From WM-3-3 sp041660045 (lineage in GTDB: Bacteria > Pseudomonadota > Gammaproteobacteria > Methylococcales > Methylomonadaceae), in NCBI GenBank assembly GCA_041660045.1, contig JBAZXA010000001.1:186001-250000 (forward strand): a stretch of 64,000 nucleotides of DNA, given 5' to 3'. The translations under genes and the position numbers were made by a program. How positions within the stretch are numbered: the stretch's first letter is position 1; each line of letters starts with the position of its first letter. The notes below the pieces were generated by a model that saw nothing but the letters and a program-made list of their open reading frames with translations, made no database searches and was not told the DNA's origin. This document shows, in pieces, positions 17,475 through 26,437 of the stretch.

Positions 17475-17889
17475 CTGTGGCTCCTTGAGCATCAAAAAAT
17501 AAATATTGGTTAGGTTGGATACACTATAGCAATGCGTTATTTTGTTTACAATAACCTATAATATTTATTTATAGTTTCACTTATGGAAACAATAATAATG
17601 GAACTAAATTAAACTTTCAGATGAAGTGCTTTGAGTAAGCTGTGGATAACTTTGTTGATAAGTTGCATTTTGGCTAACTTGTTAACTGAGGATCTTATGC
17701 TTATGCATGCAAATATAAAATATATATGCCATAATATTTTTTATAAGTAATTGTTTAATATGTGTTTTATATTTTATAAGGTTTTATGCGGGCGAATGGC
17801 CGAAATAGGCGAGCAATATAAAATGCTAAGTTTTGCTTGCTAGTCCTGGGGAAAATTAAAGCTAAGACGACCGGTCAAGCGTGAATAGC
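17475..17889. other. 415-bp A/T-rich intergenic region
   Basis: Very A/T-rich spacer between two minus-strand genes. It contains the promoter of the 50-aa gene. At 17641-17649 there is one exact DnaA-box sequence (TGTGGATAA), followed by related GTTGATAAGTTG and GTTAACTG words and then long A/T tracts. A single box is not evidence of an origin. Otherwise no gene is visible. Confidence 0.5.
17523..17551 (-). promoter_or_regulatory. Sigma70-type promoter of the 50-aa gene
   Basis: Read on the minus strand: TTGTAA (17551-17546), 17-bp spacer, TATAGT (17528-17523). These are 4/6 and 5/6 matches to the -35 and -10 consensus with optimal spacing. It would give a leader of about 40 nt before the ATG at 17474. 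Confidence 0.6.
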
Positions 17890-19638
17890 TTAGTTGCTCG
17901 GAGTCACAGTTTGGGGCTGGATAGGCGCTAGGGGTTGGCTGTTAATTGGTGTAAATTTTCTAGTGAGAGGCTTGTTTAAACCGTATATATCATCAAAAAA
18001 ATAAGCCTCAGAGTCTTTAGTGGCCATGACGGTGGTGTAAAAAATGATGACGGGAATCGGGGCTTTAAGCTGGACGCGTTTGGTGTCATCTTTATGCATC
18101 GCAAGATAAATCCGTTGTGTATCCCAATCTTCTTTTGATTTGAGGACAAATTCAGCTAGGGCTTGTGGATTTTGGACTCGAATACAGCCATGGCTAAAAT
18201 CCCTACGTTTCCGATTAAATAATTTTGGGTTAGAGGTGTCGTGTAAGTAGATATTGAAATTATTTGGAAAAATAAATTTTACGGTGCCTAGGGCATTTTT
18301 TGCACCGGGTAATTGCCTTATTTTTATTTGACCTTGGCTTAATAAAGCCAAAGTTGAGTGATTAACAGGATATTTAGTTGCATTTGGCCCAAAATGGTTA
18401 ACCAGTTCCATATCGTGCGTGGCTAGATAATCAGGATTATTTCGAAGTTTGGGTACTAATTCAGCTTTTGCAATACCGGTTGGTACATTCCAAAAAGGCC
18501 TAAATTGTAAAAACTGCATATCAGAAAGGAAAATAGGCGTCTGCTTATCTAATGATTCACCCACTACAACTTTCATGTTTAATGGATTTTCTTCCTGCAT
18601 TTGAATAGAGTTATAGGCCCAAAGCTGAAACGCAGGAATATTAACAATTATAAATTGGGTGTCCCTTAGCCGAGGTAACCATCGAAAGCGCTCCATGGAC
18701 AGCTTAATTTCCATAATACGGTCTTCTAGTGGCTTATTAAGTGCCGTCACAGTTGGTAGATCTAATTTACCGTTAATCACTAAGTTATGCCGTTGCTGAA
18801 AATGTTTGATGCCTTTTATTAAGGTTTTATCGGCTGGTGCGGCTTTATTGTTTTTGTCATTTGGGCGGTGGGTAACCGTCTCTGTTATTTGCAAATCACC
18901 TAATGCTGTCAAAAGTTGGCGTAAAGTTTCTATTTGTGCATTATTACTAGTTAACTTTGTTGACGTTTTTAAGGTGAGCGGACTAGCGCCAAGTTCTTGC
19001 ATGGCTTTGCGATACTTGACTAGGGCTAGTTTTAGATCGGCATAAACCGGTATAGTCGGCTCAAGATTCTCAAATAACTGTTGCGTATTGCCCTGAGTGG
19101 ATACGGAAAAGATGCGTGTCGCTAAATCAACGGGCGGCAAGGCATAAAGAGTATCTAATGTGATATTTTTAGGTCTAAAACGACCAAAATGTAAATCCGA
19201 TTGATAACGCAAAATAGCAATGTTAAGCGCAGTGTCAAACAACAAAAGATCCTTATCGGTTGGCTTGGAAGTGGCTTTTAATTGCTGCCATTTATGGGAC
19301 AACCTAGCAAAGTCATAAAATTCTGGGTTTAAGCCCTGATCTTCAGCCAGACTTAATAATGTGAAAATACTGTCGATTACCTCATGCTTATAACCAGGCT
19401 TGAGCCAGATTAACTGGTTTTGGCTAAGTTGATACAGGTTATGTATGTTTTCAATTTGGTCAGCAATTTCTCCTAGTGTTAAATAGGGATGTTGTTGGCT
19501 GATATTTAAGTCCGCAATAAAGTTTTGGGTGCTGTCTGTTTGGTTTTCCGTTGCATAAACAAAGCTGCAAAATAACCATAGCGTCGCGTTTAAGCTTAAG
19601 CTAATACGTTGGCGAAAATTGTTTAAAGGCTTGCGCAT
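17890..19638 (-). CDS. L,D-transpeptidase, YcbB/LdtD-like
   Basis: A 582-aa exported murein enzyme that makes 3-3 peptidoglycan cross-links. A signal peptide or N-terminal anchor (SLSLNATLWLFCSFVYA, up to ~30) is followed by the scaffold domain seen in LdtD. A peptidoglycan-binding-like segment follows (IKGIKHFQQRHNLVINGKLD, ~275-300). The YkuD catalytic domain has HDTSNPKLF and the nucleophile motif SHGCIRV near 480. Length fits LdtD (about 615 aa). Two further minus-strand genes for a cytosolic ASCH protein and an Slp lipoprotein lie upstream but are separated by 50-130 bp. No clear Shine-Dalgarno sequence precedes the start. Confidence 0.93.
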   Translation of the reverse strand: MRKPLNNFRQRISLSLNATLWLFCSFVYATENQTDSTQNFIADLNISQQHPYLTLGEIADQIENIHNLYQLSQNQLIWLKPGYKHEVIDSIFTLLSLAEDQGLNPEFYDFARLSHKWQQLKATSKPTDKDLLLFDTALNIAILRYQSDLHFGRFRPKNITLDTLYALPPVDLATRIFSVSTQGNTQQLFENLEPTIPVYADLKLALVKYRKAMQELGASPLTLKTSTKLTSNNAQIETLRQLLTALGDLQITETVTHRPNDKNNKAAPADKTLIKGIKHFQQRHNLVINGKLDLPTVTALNKPLEDRIMEIKLSMERFRWLPRLRDTQFIIVNIPAFQLWAYNSIQMQEENPLNMKVVVGESLDKQTPIFLSDMQFLQFRPFWNVPTGIAKAELVPKLRNNPDYLATHDMELVNHFGPNATKYPVNHSTLALLSQGQIKIRQLPGAKNALGTVKFIFPNNFNIYLHDTSNPKLFNRKRRDFSHGCIRVQNPQALAEFVLKSKEDWDTQRIYLAMHKDDTKRVQLKAPIPVIIFYTTVMATKDSEAYFFDDIYGLNKPLTRKFTPINSQPLAPIQPQTVTPSN

Positions 19639-19686
19639 AGCAGCGTGTGATTGCAGTGTGGTTGAGGGTATAGTGCAAATGAGCCG

Positions 19687-20016
19687 TTAGGCACACGGCT
19701 TGAAACTATGCACCCAGACTTGACCGTCATCATTCCATACCATGCCAGTATGCATTTTTAAGATGATGGATTTATAAGTGCTTAGGTTAGGGTAGCCCTC
19801 GGCTTTTGCATCTGCGTCTGTCATATCGGCTAAACGTTGCCGTTCTACGCTAGTAATTATAAAGTTTCTACCTTTAAGCTCGAAGGTTTCTCCGGGATAA
19901 GCATAAAGGCCATCCCTACGTTGCTGGGTTTTGTCACCATTCAATGCTGCTTCAACCAGTTTTTCTTGTCGAATTAGCCGATCTATCCCGCAAGTTTTAG
20001 TTGGGTAATTATCCAT
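19687..20016 (-). CDS. ASCH domain protein
   Basis: A 109-aa cytosolic protein. The fold-defining features of the ASCH (PUA-like, putative RNA-binding) family are present: a KTQQRR segment near 30, a loop rich in aromatic and Gly residues (GLYAYPGETFELKG), and a VERQRLADMTDADAKAEGY helix. Homologues may bind nucleic acid or hydrolyse modified nucleosides (the YqfB type is an amidohydrolase). The substrate here is unknown. It lies 48 bp upstream of the transpeptidase gene on the same strand. Confidence 0.72.
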   Translation of the reverse strand: MDNYPTKTCGIDRLIRQEKLVEAALNGDKTQQRRDGLYAYPGETFELKGRNFIITSVERQRLADMTDADAKAEGYPNLSTYKSIILKMHTGMVWNDDGQVWVHSFKPCA

Positions 20017-20143
20017 AATCTGAGCTGTTAAATAAAATTGTTACTTTACTAAATTTTAATAAAAAAATAAAAGCTTATGATCGGTTAAGTAAGCTGCGCC
20101 TAAGATTATGCCAACTTAAGCAGCAATCTATATTGTAGTTAAG

Positions 20144-20668
20144 TTAATACCACCAAGGCGTGTAATAAGGGCTGTAATAAGGATAGTTAAACCGACCGTA
20201 AGGGTAATTAAAATAGGGCGGATAATTACTGTAGTTTTTATTTTCTTCAGGCCAAAGATAAATGGCCTGCATATCGACCACCGGTACAGACAAGGTTTTT
20301 TTACCTATGGCTATGCTTGTAACCCCTTTTATTAGCCCAGTTACACTAACTTCTGCATTCTTTTTATACACTGCCGGGTCTAGAAAAGTAGGTGTAATAA
20401 CAACAAAGCGGCCTTCTGAGGTTTGATAGGTTTGTGGTTGGGCAGACTTGTTTAAAGGGTAGTAAAGAATTTGTAAGCGGGTAAAATCAATTTCGTTTTC
20501 AACATCAATAATAGTGCCACCCCAACGTATAGGCACACCTTTATAATAATCAATATTTTGGCTAACTTGGCTTAATGTTGCATTGCTAGCTGTAATACTT
20601 TGCAACACGGTTGGCACATGTGCGCAAGCGGATAATAACATACTCGATAGTAATAGAAGACGTAACAT
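20144..20668 (-). CDS. Slp-family outer membrane lipoprotein
   Basis: A 174-aa lipoprotein. The lipobox LLSAC places the modified Cys near residue 15, with no Asp at +2, which favours outer-membrane sorting. The central region (GVPIRWGGTIIDVENE, ITPTFLDPAVYK, VTGLIKGV) matches the Slp family, carbon-starvation/stationary-phase lipoproteins. The last ~35 residues form a striking Tyr/Pro/Asn-rich tail (PYFNYPYGRFNYPYYSPYY) not seen in E. coli Slp. Function in the envelope is unknown. Confidence 0.85.
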   Translation of the reverse strand: MLRLLLLSSMLLSACAHVPTVLQSITASNATLSQVSQNIDYYKGVPIRWGGTIIDVENEIDFTRLQILYYPLNKSAQPQTYQTSEGRFVVITPTFLDPAVYKKNAEVSVTGLIKGVTSIAIGKKTLSVPVVDMQAIYLWPEENKNYSNYPPYFNYPYGRFNYPYYSPYYTPWWY

Positions 20669-21181
20669 TAGTTTTACCTGCTATTAAGGAACATTCAAAA
20701 ATAAAGTTGGTCGTAACAACACATAGTGAAGCGGGTATTGGTTTTTAGCATAGGGTGAGTTTTTATAGCATTTGTTAGGCGTTCTTTGAGGTATCTAAGA
20801 ATCTGGCCTAAGCTTAAAAATTTCGTTTAGATCGTGCCGGCAGTAGTTCTCATTTTGCCTTAATTTTCTGACAAACTTGTCTATGGTTATTACTGAATAC
20901 GTTATACATGGATACCCTAACTTCAAAACAGTGTCGTTACTATTTAAGACTTCGTTTAAATCTCAGCTTTCAGTTAATTCAAGAAGCGAATATTTAGCAC
21001 AATGCTTCTAGGCGTTAACAGTCTAGCTTGTTTTAGCGTGCATAGCCATTGAGTTTTAAGGTTTTATATGATGAGGTGATCGTATTTTATAGGCGCTATA
21101 GTGTTTTTTTTATGCGCGTTTGTAAGATTCATGACAAAATATTGTGCGTTTTGCTCCCATACCGAGGAAGTCTTATTTTTT
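20669..21181. other. 513-bp intergenic region between divergent slp-like gene and rimK
   Basis: A/T-rich DNA that must hold both divergent promoters. I saw no reading frame with a ribosome site, no RNA gene and no strong hairpin. An upstream in-frame extension of rimK to 21101 exists but lacks family conservation, so this part is treated as non-coding. Confidence 0.5.
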
Positions 21182-22114
21182 ATGAAAATTGCCATTTTGT
21201 CCCGCAATAGTAAACTGTTTTCAACGGCCCGCTTAGTTGAAGCAGCCGAATCCCGGGGTCATGAGGTACGGGTTTTAGATGTACTGCGTTGTTATATGAA
21301 TATTACCTCACATAACCCTTCTATCCATTATCGGGGTGAAGATTTAACTGGATTTGATGCGGTTATTCCCAGGATAGGCGCTTCGGTAACCTTTTATGGC
21401 ACAGCGGTGTTACGTCAATTTGAAATGATGGACGTCATGCCGCTAAACGAATCAGTAGCCATTTCTAGATCTCGTGATAAATTGCGTTCTATGCAGCTAT
21501 TGGCCAGAAAGGGAATTGGCTTGCCCGTGACCGGTTTTGCTAATAATCCAGATGATATTGAGGATTTAATTTCTCAAGTGGGTGGGGCACCGTTGGTGAT
21601 TAAGCTGCTAGAAGGAACCCAAGGCATAGGTGTGGTTTTGGCGGAAACCCATAATGCAGCAGAAAGTGTTATCCAAGCCTTTATGGGTTTAAACGCCAAT
21701 ATTATGGTGCAGGAATTTATTAAAGAAGCTGGAGGTAGCGATATTCGTTGTTTTGTTATTGGCGATAAAGTTGTTGCTGCGATGAAACGACAAAGCGCAG
21801 AAGGAGAGTTTAGGTCTAATTTACATAGAGGGGGTACAGCCACGCTGGTTAGACTTACTCCAGAGGAACGTTCCACCGCCGTGCGGGCGGCAAAAATTAT
21901 GGGATTGAATGTGTGTGGGGTTGATCTATTGCGTTCAAATCATGGTCCGGTGATTATGGAAGTTAATTCGTCACCCGGATTGCAAGGCATAGAACGGGCC
22001 AGTAATAAAAATATAGCAGATTTGATTATCCAATTTATAGAAAAGCGTTATGAAGTCATGGAAACCTACCGGGATAAATCCATAGGGCGCACACGTACCC
22101 GTGGTAAAGGTTAG
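21182..22114 (+). CDS. rimK: ATP-grasp glutamate ligase RimK
   Basis: ATP-dependent ligase that adds glutamate residues to the C-terminus of ribosomal protein S6. With the ATG at 21182 the protein is 310 aa, beginning MKIAILSRNSKLFSTARLVEAA as in E. coli RimK (300 aa); the frame is open further upstream but that part is not conserved. GAGGAAG lies 11 nt before the ATG. ATP-grasp landmarks: KLLEGTQGIGVVL, FIKEAGGSDIRCFVIG, HRGG and MEVNSSPGLQGIE. A PA3496-family gene follows 30 bp later. A RimB-like protease gene is 1.9 kb downstream. Confidence 0.95.
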   Translation: MKIAILSRNSKLFSTARLVEAAESRGHEVRVLDVLRCYMNITSHNPSIHYRGEDLTGFDAVIPRIGASVTFYGTAVLRQFEMMDVMPLNESVAISRSRDKLRSMQLLARKGIGLPVTGFANNPDDIEDLISQVGGAPLVIKLLEGTQGIGVVLAETHNAAESVIQAFMGLNANIMVQEFIKEAGGSDIRCFVIGDKVVAAMKRQSAEGEFRSNLHRGGTATLVRLTPEERSTAVRAAKIMGLNVCGVDLLRSNHGPVIMEVNSSPGLQGIERASNKNIADLIIQFIEKRYEVMETYRDKSIGRTRTRGKG

Positions 22115-22144
22115 CCTTAATGCAATTAACAACAGGGTATAAAT

Positions 22145-22372
22145 ATGGCAAGAAAGCCGACAAAAGAAGTAAAAAGTGAGCCAGCACAAGCGAGTGTAGT
22201 CGTTGATGGCGATGATGAGTTATTGCTTGACGATGAATATCATGCGTTTGCAGAGGTGACAGAAAAAACCAATAGTAAAACCGATGCGCGCAGACGAATT
22301 GAGATCTATTGGGAAAAAAAACGGTTGCGTGAACAATTTGAAGATTTTGATGATTCTGAGTTTGGTTTTTAA
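22145..22372 (+). CDS. PA3496-family small acidic protein
   Basis: A 75-aa protein. The N-terminal half is charged and low-complexity (DGDDELLLDDEYHAF). The C-terminal half has the conserved DARRRIEIYWEKKRLREQFE helix and the acidic end DFDDSEFGF. This matches the gammaproteobacterial PA3496 family, annotated as putative envelope integrity proteins, though the basis for that name is thin. It has no signal peptide or membrane helix. It follows rimK by 30 bp and probably shares its transcript; gltA converges from the other side. Confidence 0.8.
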   Translation: MARKPTKEVKSEPAQASVVVDGDDELLLDDEYHAFAEVTEKTNSKTDARRRIEIYWEKKRLREQFEDFDDSEFGF

Positions 22373-22386
22373 TTAAGGCTACACGA

Positions 22387-23721
22387 TCAAGTGTCTGAAT
22401 TTTCTTGAATGGCCGCATAAGAACGAAATTGGATAGGTTGGTAATGCCGTAACGCGGCGCCCACATAAATTTGGCGTGGTCGATGGATAGAAACTTGCTC
22501 GCCGTGGAGCATTTCTCGCCAATGGGCAAGCCATCCTGGCATACGGCCAATGGCGAATAATACGGTAAACATATCAGTGGGAATACCTGCGGCACGCAAA
22601 ATTAAACCGGAATAGAAATCTACGTTAGGATAGAGTTTTCTGGATATAAAATAATCATCATTTAAAGCAATTTCTTCTAACCGTCTGGCGATATCCAATA
22701 AAGGATCGTTAAATCCAGGTTTATTTAAAATCGTATCACAATGTTTCTTTAAAACATTGGCTCTAGGATCATAGTTTTTATAAACCCGATGACCAAATCC
22801 CATGAGACGGCGGGGCGATGATTTATCTTTAGCTTGATTGATAAATTCGCTACCGTCACCACCTTCGGCATGGATTTGTTCAAGCATTTTTATAACTTCT
22901 TGGTTAGCGCCACCATGTCGTGGCCCCCATAATGCGGATATACCCGCCGAAATGACAGCGTACACATTGGCTAAACTGGAACCGGCCATGCGCACCGAGG
23001 AAGTGCTACAGTTTTGTTCATGGTCAGCATGTAAAATCAATAACATATCAATAGCGCGAACGATGTCGTCGTCTAATTGGTAATCCCGTACTGGCGATGC
23101 AAACATCATATTTAAAAAATTGGCGACATATTTTTGTTTAAATGACGGATAGACTAAAGGTTCGCCGATTGATTTTTTATAAGAAAATGCAGCAATGGTG
23201 CGCACCTGAGAAACCAGATTGGTGACGACTTGCATTTCTGAGACGGGATCCATCCGGTACGGGACAGGATAAAAGGTAGATAAGGATGCCACCATGGTGG
23301 CTAGAATACCCATCGGGTGGGATCCTCTGGGAAAGCCGTTGAAGAAATGGTGCATGTCTTCATGGATGATAGAGGAATCATTTAAACCGGTGGAAAACAG
23401 CTCTAACTGTTTGCTGGTTGGTAATTCCCCATAAAGTAACAAATAAGCGACTTCAATAAAACTGGAATGTTGGGCAAGCTCCTCTATGGGATAACCCCGA
23501 TAGCGTAAGATACCATTTTCACCGTCTATAAATGTGATCGCACTTTCACACGAACCCGTATTACCATAACCTGCATCCAAGGTGATATAACTAGTCTGGC
23601 TGCGTAGACTGGCGATATCAATCGCTTTTTCACCTTCGGCGCCCATAAAAGTAGGCAGGTTATAGGTTTTGCCTTCTAATATTAAAGTTGCCGGTGCTAA
23701 TGGTTTTAGTTTTTCGGGCAT
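22387..23721 (-). CDS. gltA: Citrate synthase (type II)
   Basis: TCA-cycle entry enzyme condensing acetyl-CoA and oxaloacetate. The protein is 444 aa, close to the NADH-sensitive hexameric gammaproteobacterial type (~427). Catalytic residues are present: His in LLILHADHEQNCSTS (~235), His in WGPRHGGANQ (~270) and Asp in PNVDFYSG (~370). Type II markers at the N-terminus include LRYRGYPIEELA. AAGGAG lies 6 nt before the ATG. It sits between rimK/PA3496 and the RimB gene but on the opposite strand. No operon partner is visible. Confidence 0.98.
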   Translation of the reverse strand: MPEKLKPLAPATLILEGKTYNLPTFMGAEGEKAIDIASLRSQTSYITLDAGYGNTGSCESAITFIDGENGILRYRGYPIEELAQHSSFIEVAYLLLYGELPTSKQLELFSTGLNDSSIIHEDMHHFFNGFPRGSHPMGILATMVASLSTFYPVPYRMDPVSEMQVVTNLVSQVRTIAAFSYKKSIGEPLVYPSFKQKYVANFLNMMFASPVRDYQLDDDIVRAIDMLLILHADHEQNCSTSSVRMAGSSLANVYAVISAGISALWGPRHGGANQEVIKMLEQIHAEGGDGSEFINQAKDKSSPRRLMGFGHRVYKNYDPRANVLKKHCDTILNKPGFNDPLLDIARRLEEIALNDDYFISRKLYPNVDFYSGLILRAAGIPTDMFTVLFAIGRMPGWLAHWREMLHGEQVSIHRPRQIYVGAALRHYQPIQFRSYAAIQENSDT

Positions 23722-23977
23722 GTTATCTCCTTATGCTTCTAGGGTCACCTGTACCATTCTATACTGAATTTTAGGCTTAGGTGTGAGTCTTAAATCAAGG
23801 AATCTACATTACGATGGCAATGTATGAATATGTAAATCATAGATTATTAATTAAATAAGACTGATGTAAATCTTATATTTATTCGATTAGCCATTTACTA
23901 TGGCATAGATTATTTGAAACTTACTCTCATAATAGGGCATCATAAAAAGCCTATAGACAGGAAAGTAAGGCCTAGGA

Positions 23978-24427
23978 ATGATAGATTTAACAACTAAATT
24001 ACCAGTGTTGGGCTGGCGGGAATGGGCTGCATTACCTGATCTTAATATTAATCAGATTAAGGCAAAAATAGATACAGGTGCCCGAACCTCAGCGTTGCAC
24101 GCTTTTTTTATTGATCCTTATCAAAAAGATCATCAACAATGGGTTATGTTCACCTTGCATCCGATGCAAGAGCGTGTCGATGTTATTTTAGAATGCCATA
24201 GTCCGGTTAAAGACCGTCGTCTAGTATCCGATTCAGGCGGCCACCGGCAACGGCGCTATGTTATTGAAACCGCCATTGTATTAGGACATACTCAAATTAA
24301 GGCCGAATTAACCTTAACCAATCGCGATAATATGCGCTTTCGTATGTTATTAGGTCGGACTGCAATGGATTCAAATTTTGTTATAGACCCCAGTGCTTCA
24401 TATCTACAGGGTAAGGTTAAGCGCTAG
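23978..24427 (+). CDS. RimB-like retropepsin-type protease
   Basis: A 149-aa protein of the family long named ATP-dependent zinc protease (PF05618). The aspartic-protease loop KAKIDTGARTSALHA is at about 27-41 and the C-terminal RMLLGRTAM block near 128 is conserved. Pseudomonas RimB, from rimABK, removes RimK-added glutamates from ribosomal protein S6. Proximity to rimK supports that role here, but gltA on the other strand separates the two and RimA is absent. It is followed by a perfect terminator hairpin. Confidence 0.85.
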   Translation: MIDLTTKLPVLGWREWAALPDLNINQIKAKIDTGARTSALHAFFIDPYQKDHQQWVMFTLHPMQERVDVILECHSPVKDRRLVSDSGGHRQRRYVIETAIVLGHTQIKAELTLTNRDNMRFRMLLGRTAMDSNFVIDPSASYLQGKVKR

Positions 24428-24455
24428 CCTGGTTTGATTTAAGTGCTGATTATTT

Positions 24456-24488
24456 AACCTAACCTCATAGGATGAGGTTAGGTTTTAT
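24456..24488 (+). terminator. Terminator downstream of the RimB gene
   Basis: A perfect 13-bp stem, AACCTAACCTCAT with ATGAGGTTAGGTT, and a 3-nt AGG loop, followed by TTTTAT on the plus strand. It lies between convergent genes. The T-rich side favours plus-strand termination. Confidence 0.85.
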
Positions 24489-24497
24489 ATGACCATG

Positions 24498-25352
24498 TTA
24501 AGCTGCGGGTAGTAAGCCATCAATTAAGGCACATTCTTCTGGGCTCAGCTTAAATTCAAATAAGGCCATACTATTTTGCATGTGCGGCACAGAGGTCGTA
24601 CCGGTTAAAGGAATTATGCCCTGTTGGCTTAAATACCGGAAAAATATCTGTGCCGTGCTGCGTTGATATTGTTCAGCAAAATTTTGTATTAGTTCATGCT
24701 GTAGCAGTTCAGGGTTGGCTGAAAGCGTCCAAAAACTTTGGTAAATGATATGGTGTTTACGGCAAAATTCGCGCAGTTCACGGTCATAGCCGGTTTTGGC
24801 GTAGAATCGGTTTTGTAAGACGGCCGGTTTAATTTTAGCTTTTTTATAAAGAGTCTCTAATTGTTTTAATTTATAGCAGTTACTGATACCTAGTTGTTTA
24901 CAAGCACCACTGCTAACAATAGCTTCCATGGCGCGCCAGACTTCCATCAACTCGGCTTGTTTTGCCAAAGGCGAATGCAGTACCAAACCATCTAAATAAG
25001 TTGTTTTAAGATTGTCCAAAGAAGTCTGGAAGGATTGTTCCACTTGTAGGCTTAAGCGCGCTTTAGGATCGTAAGGAATACGTTCTGGGTCTTGGCCATT
25101 GACAGGGGTAAACTTGGTCTGTAAATAAATGTCTTCCCGTTTTAAGTTATCGTTTAAACAGACAGATAACGCATCACCTACACCTTTTTCATGGTAATGT
25201 TTAGGTTGGCAAGCCGTATCAATACCCTTAAAGCCGCAAGCTAAGGCTTGCTCTACATAACCCGCTGTGTCCTCTTTTTTCCACGCCGTACCGTAGATTA
25301 TTTTGGGCATACGCACGTTATAGGCCGACATTATATAATCGTCATCTCTCAT
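24498..25352 (-). CDS. Aldo/keto reductase family oxidoreductase
   Basis: A 284-aa NAD(P)H-dependent reductase. The TIM-barrel landmarks are present: a short beta hairpin then YGTAWKKE, GFKGIDTACQPKHYHE (catalytic Asp and Tyr region, ~35-50), LQTKFTP (catalytic Lys region), LVLHSPL, and QLGISNCY. The start is the ATG at 25352, because GGAG lies 6 nt upstream of it; a TTG four codons earlier overlaps that ribosome site. It is convergent with the RimB gene and divergent from the GST gene. The substrate is unknown. Confidence 0.88.
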   Translation of the reverse strand: MRDDDYIMSAYNVRMPKIIYGTAWKKEDTAGYVEQALACGFKGIDTACQPKHYHEKGVGDALSVCLNDNLKREDIYLQTKFTPVNGQDPERIPYDPKARLSLQVEQSFQTSLDNLKTTYLDGLVLHSPLAKQAELMEVWRAMEAIVSSGACKQLGISNCYKLKQLETLYKKAKIKPAVLQNRFYAKTGYDRELREFCRKHHIIYQSFWTLSANPELLQHELIQNFAEQYQRSTAQIFFRYLSQQGIIPLTGTTSVPHMQNSMALFEFKLSPEECALIDGLLPAA

Positions 25353-25639
25353 TACAAACTCCAAAAAATAGCGTTTAGCTTAGGTATAAAGTACAGCGCT
25401 GACAAGTGAAACCTCAGTAAATCCAGCCTATTCTACCGGTATCAAGCTTAATATTTTCTTGCCGTTATAATGCGCGGAAATATATTTAGTTACTGAGCTG
25501 CAGTTAATTTACCAAATAAACAGTTAACGATTTATTATGCGATATTTACTATGCCGGTTTGTATAAGCGTTATTAAAAAGTTTGGGTAAGCCAGATTAAT
25601 TGATTACAATCCAACTATTACCACCCACTGGAGGCCGTT

Positions 25640-26362
25640 ATGATAACCGTTTACAAGTTTGGGGCGTTGGAAGGGGTTTGTGATGCTAGCCCGTTTTGCG
25701 TTAAGGTTGAAGCCTATTTGCGTATGGCAGGGTTAACTTATGAATCGCAAGCAGGGCCTGAATATGTCATGAAGTCACCAAAGCATAAACTACCCTATAT
25801 TGAAGACAATGGTTTAGTAGTGGCGGATTCTAGCGCTATTTTAAACTACCTTAAAGATACTTACGGCGATTCGGTGGATGGCCATTTAAGCGATGTGGAT
25901 AAGGCAATAGCAATCGCTTTTATACGCTTGATAGAAGAAAGTTTATACTGGGTGTTAGTGCATGCGCGTTGGTGTTTGTCTTACAACTCAACCATGTTGC
26001 AACATAATATTTTCAGCCAACCGTATTTTGCCCGCATTCCATCACCTTTAAGGGCTATTTTAATTGTAAAGATAAAGCGGGACATTAAAAACCAGCTTTA
26101 TTTACAAGGCACAGGTCGACATACTGATGCTGAAATCACTGAGTTAGGGGATCAAAATTTATTGGCTTTAGCCAATTTTTTACGGGATAAACCGTTTTTT
26201 TTGGGTGCACAACCCAGCAGTTTAGATGCTGTTGCGTATGGGATGTTGGCAAATATGCTGCTGGTGACCTGCTATAGCGCGCCGATTTTTGAAAAGGCTA
26301 AAACCTATCAAAATTTGGTGGAATTTACCCACCGTTTTCATCAACGTTATTTTGCCTTATAG
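25640..26362 (+). CDS. Glutathione S-transferase family protein, metaxin/FAXC-like
   Basis: A 240-aa cytosolic protein. The N-terminal thioredoxin-like domain contains SPFCVKVEAYLRMAG (~17-31), KLPYIEDNG and the GSH-binding pair ADSSAI near 62-67. A mostly helical C-terminal domain ends with FLGAQPSSLDAVAYGML, the marker of the metaxin/Tom37/FAXC branch of GSTs. The ATG is preceded by GGAGG. Bacterial members are poorly characterised, so a detoxification role is inference. It has no close operon partner. Confidence 0.85.
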   Translation: MITVYKFGALEGVCDASPFCVKVEAYLRMAGLTYESQAGPEYVMKSPKHKLPYIEDNGLVVADSSAILNYLKDTYGDSVDGHLSDVDKAIAIAFIRLIEESLYWVLVHARWCLSYNSTMLQHNIFSQPYFARIPSPLRAILIVKIKRDIKNQLYLQGTGRHTDAEITELGDQNLLALANFLRDKPFFLGAQPSSLDAVAYGMLANMLLVTCYSAPIFEKAKTYQNLVEFTHRFHQRYFAL

Positions 26363-26437
26363 TGTCCGCAATGGTTTAGTCAGTTAGAGTCTAAGTTTAA
26401 ATCTTAATTTAACTTCTCTTCTCTTGCTACAAAAGTG

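Noticed and set aside
17641..17649. Exact DnaA-box sequence in A/T-rich DNA, a possible replication origin
   Set aside because: A single 9-bp match is expected by chance about once per window of this size on two strands; no box cluster and no dnaA, dnaN or gidA genes nearby.
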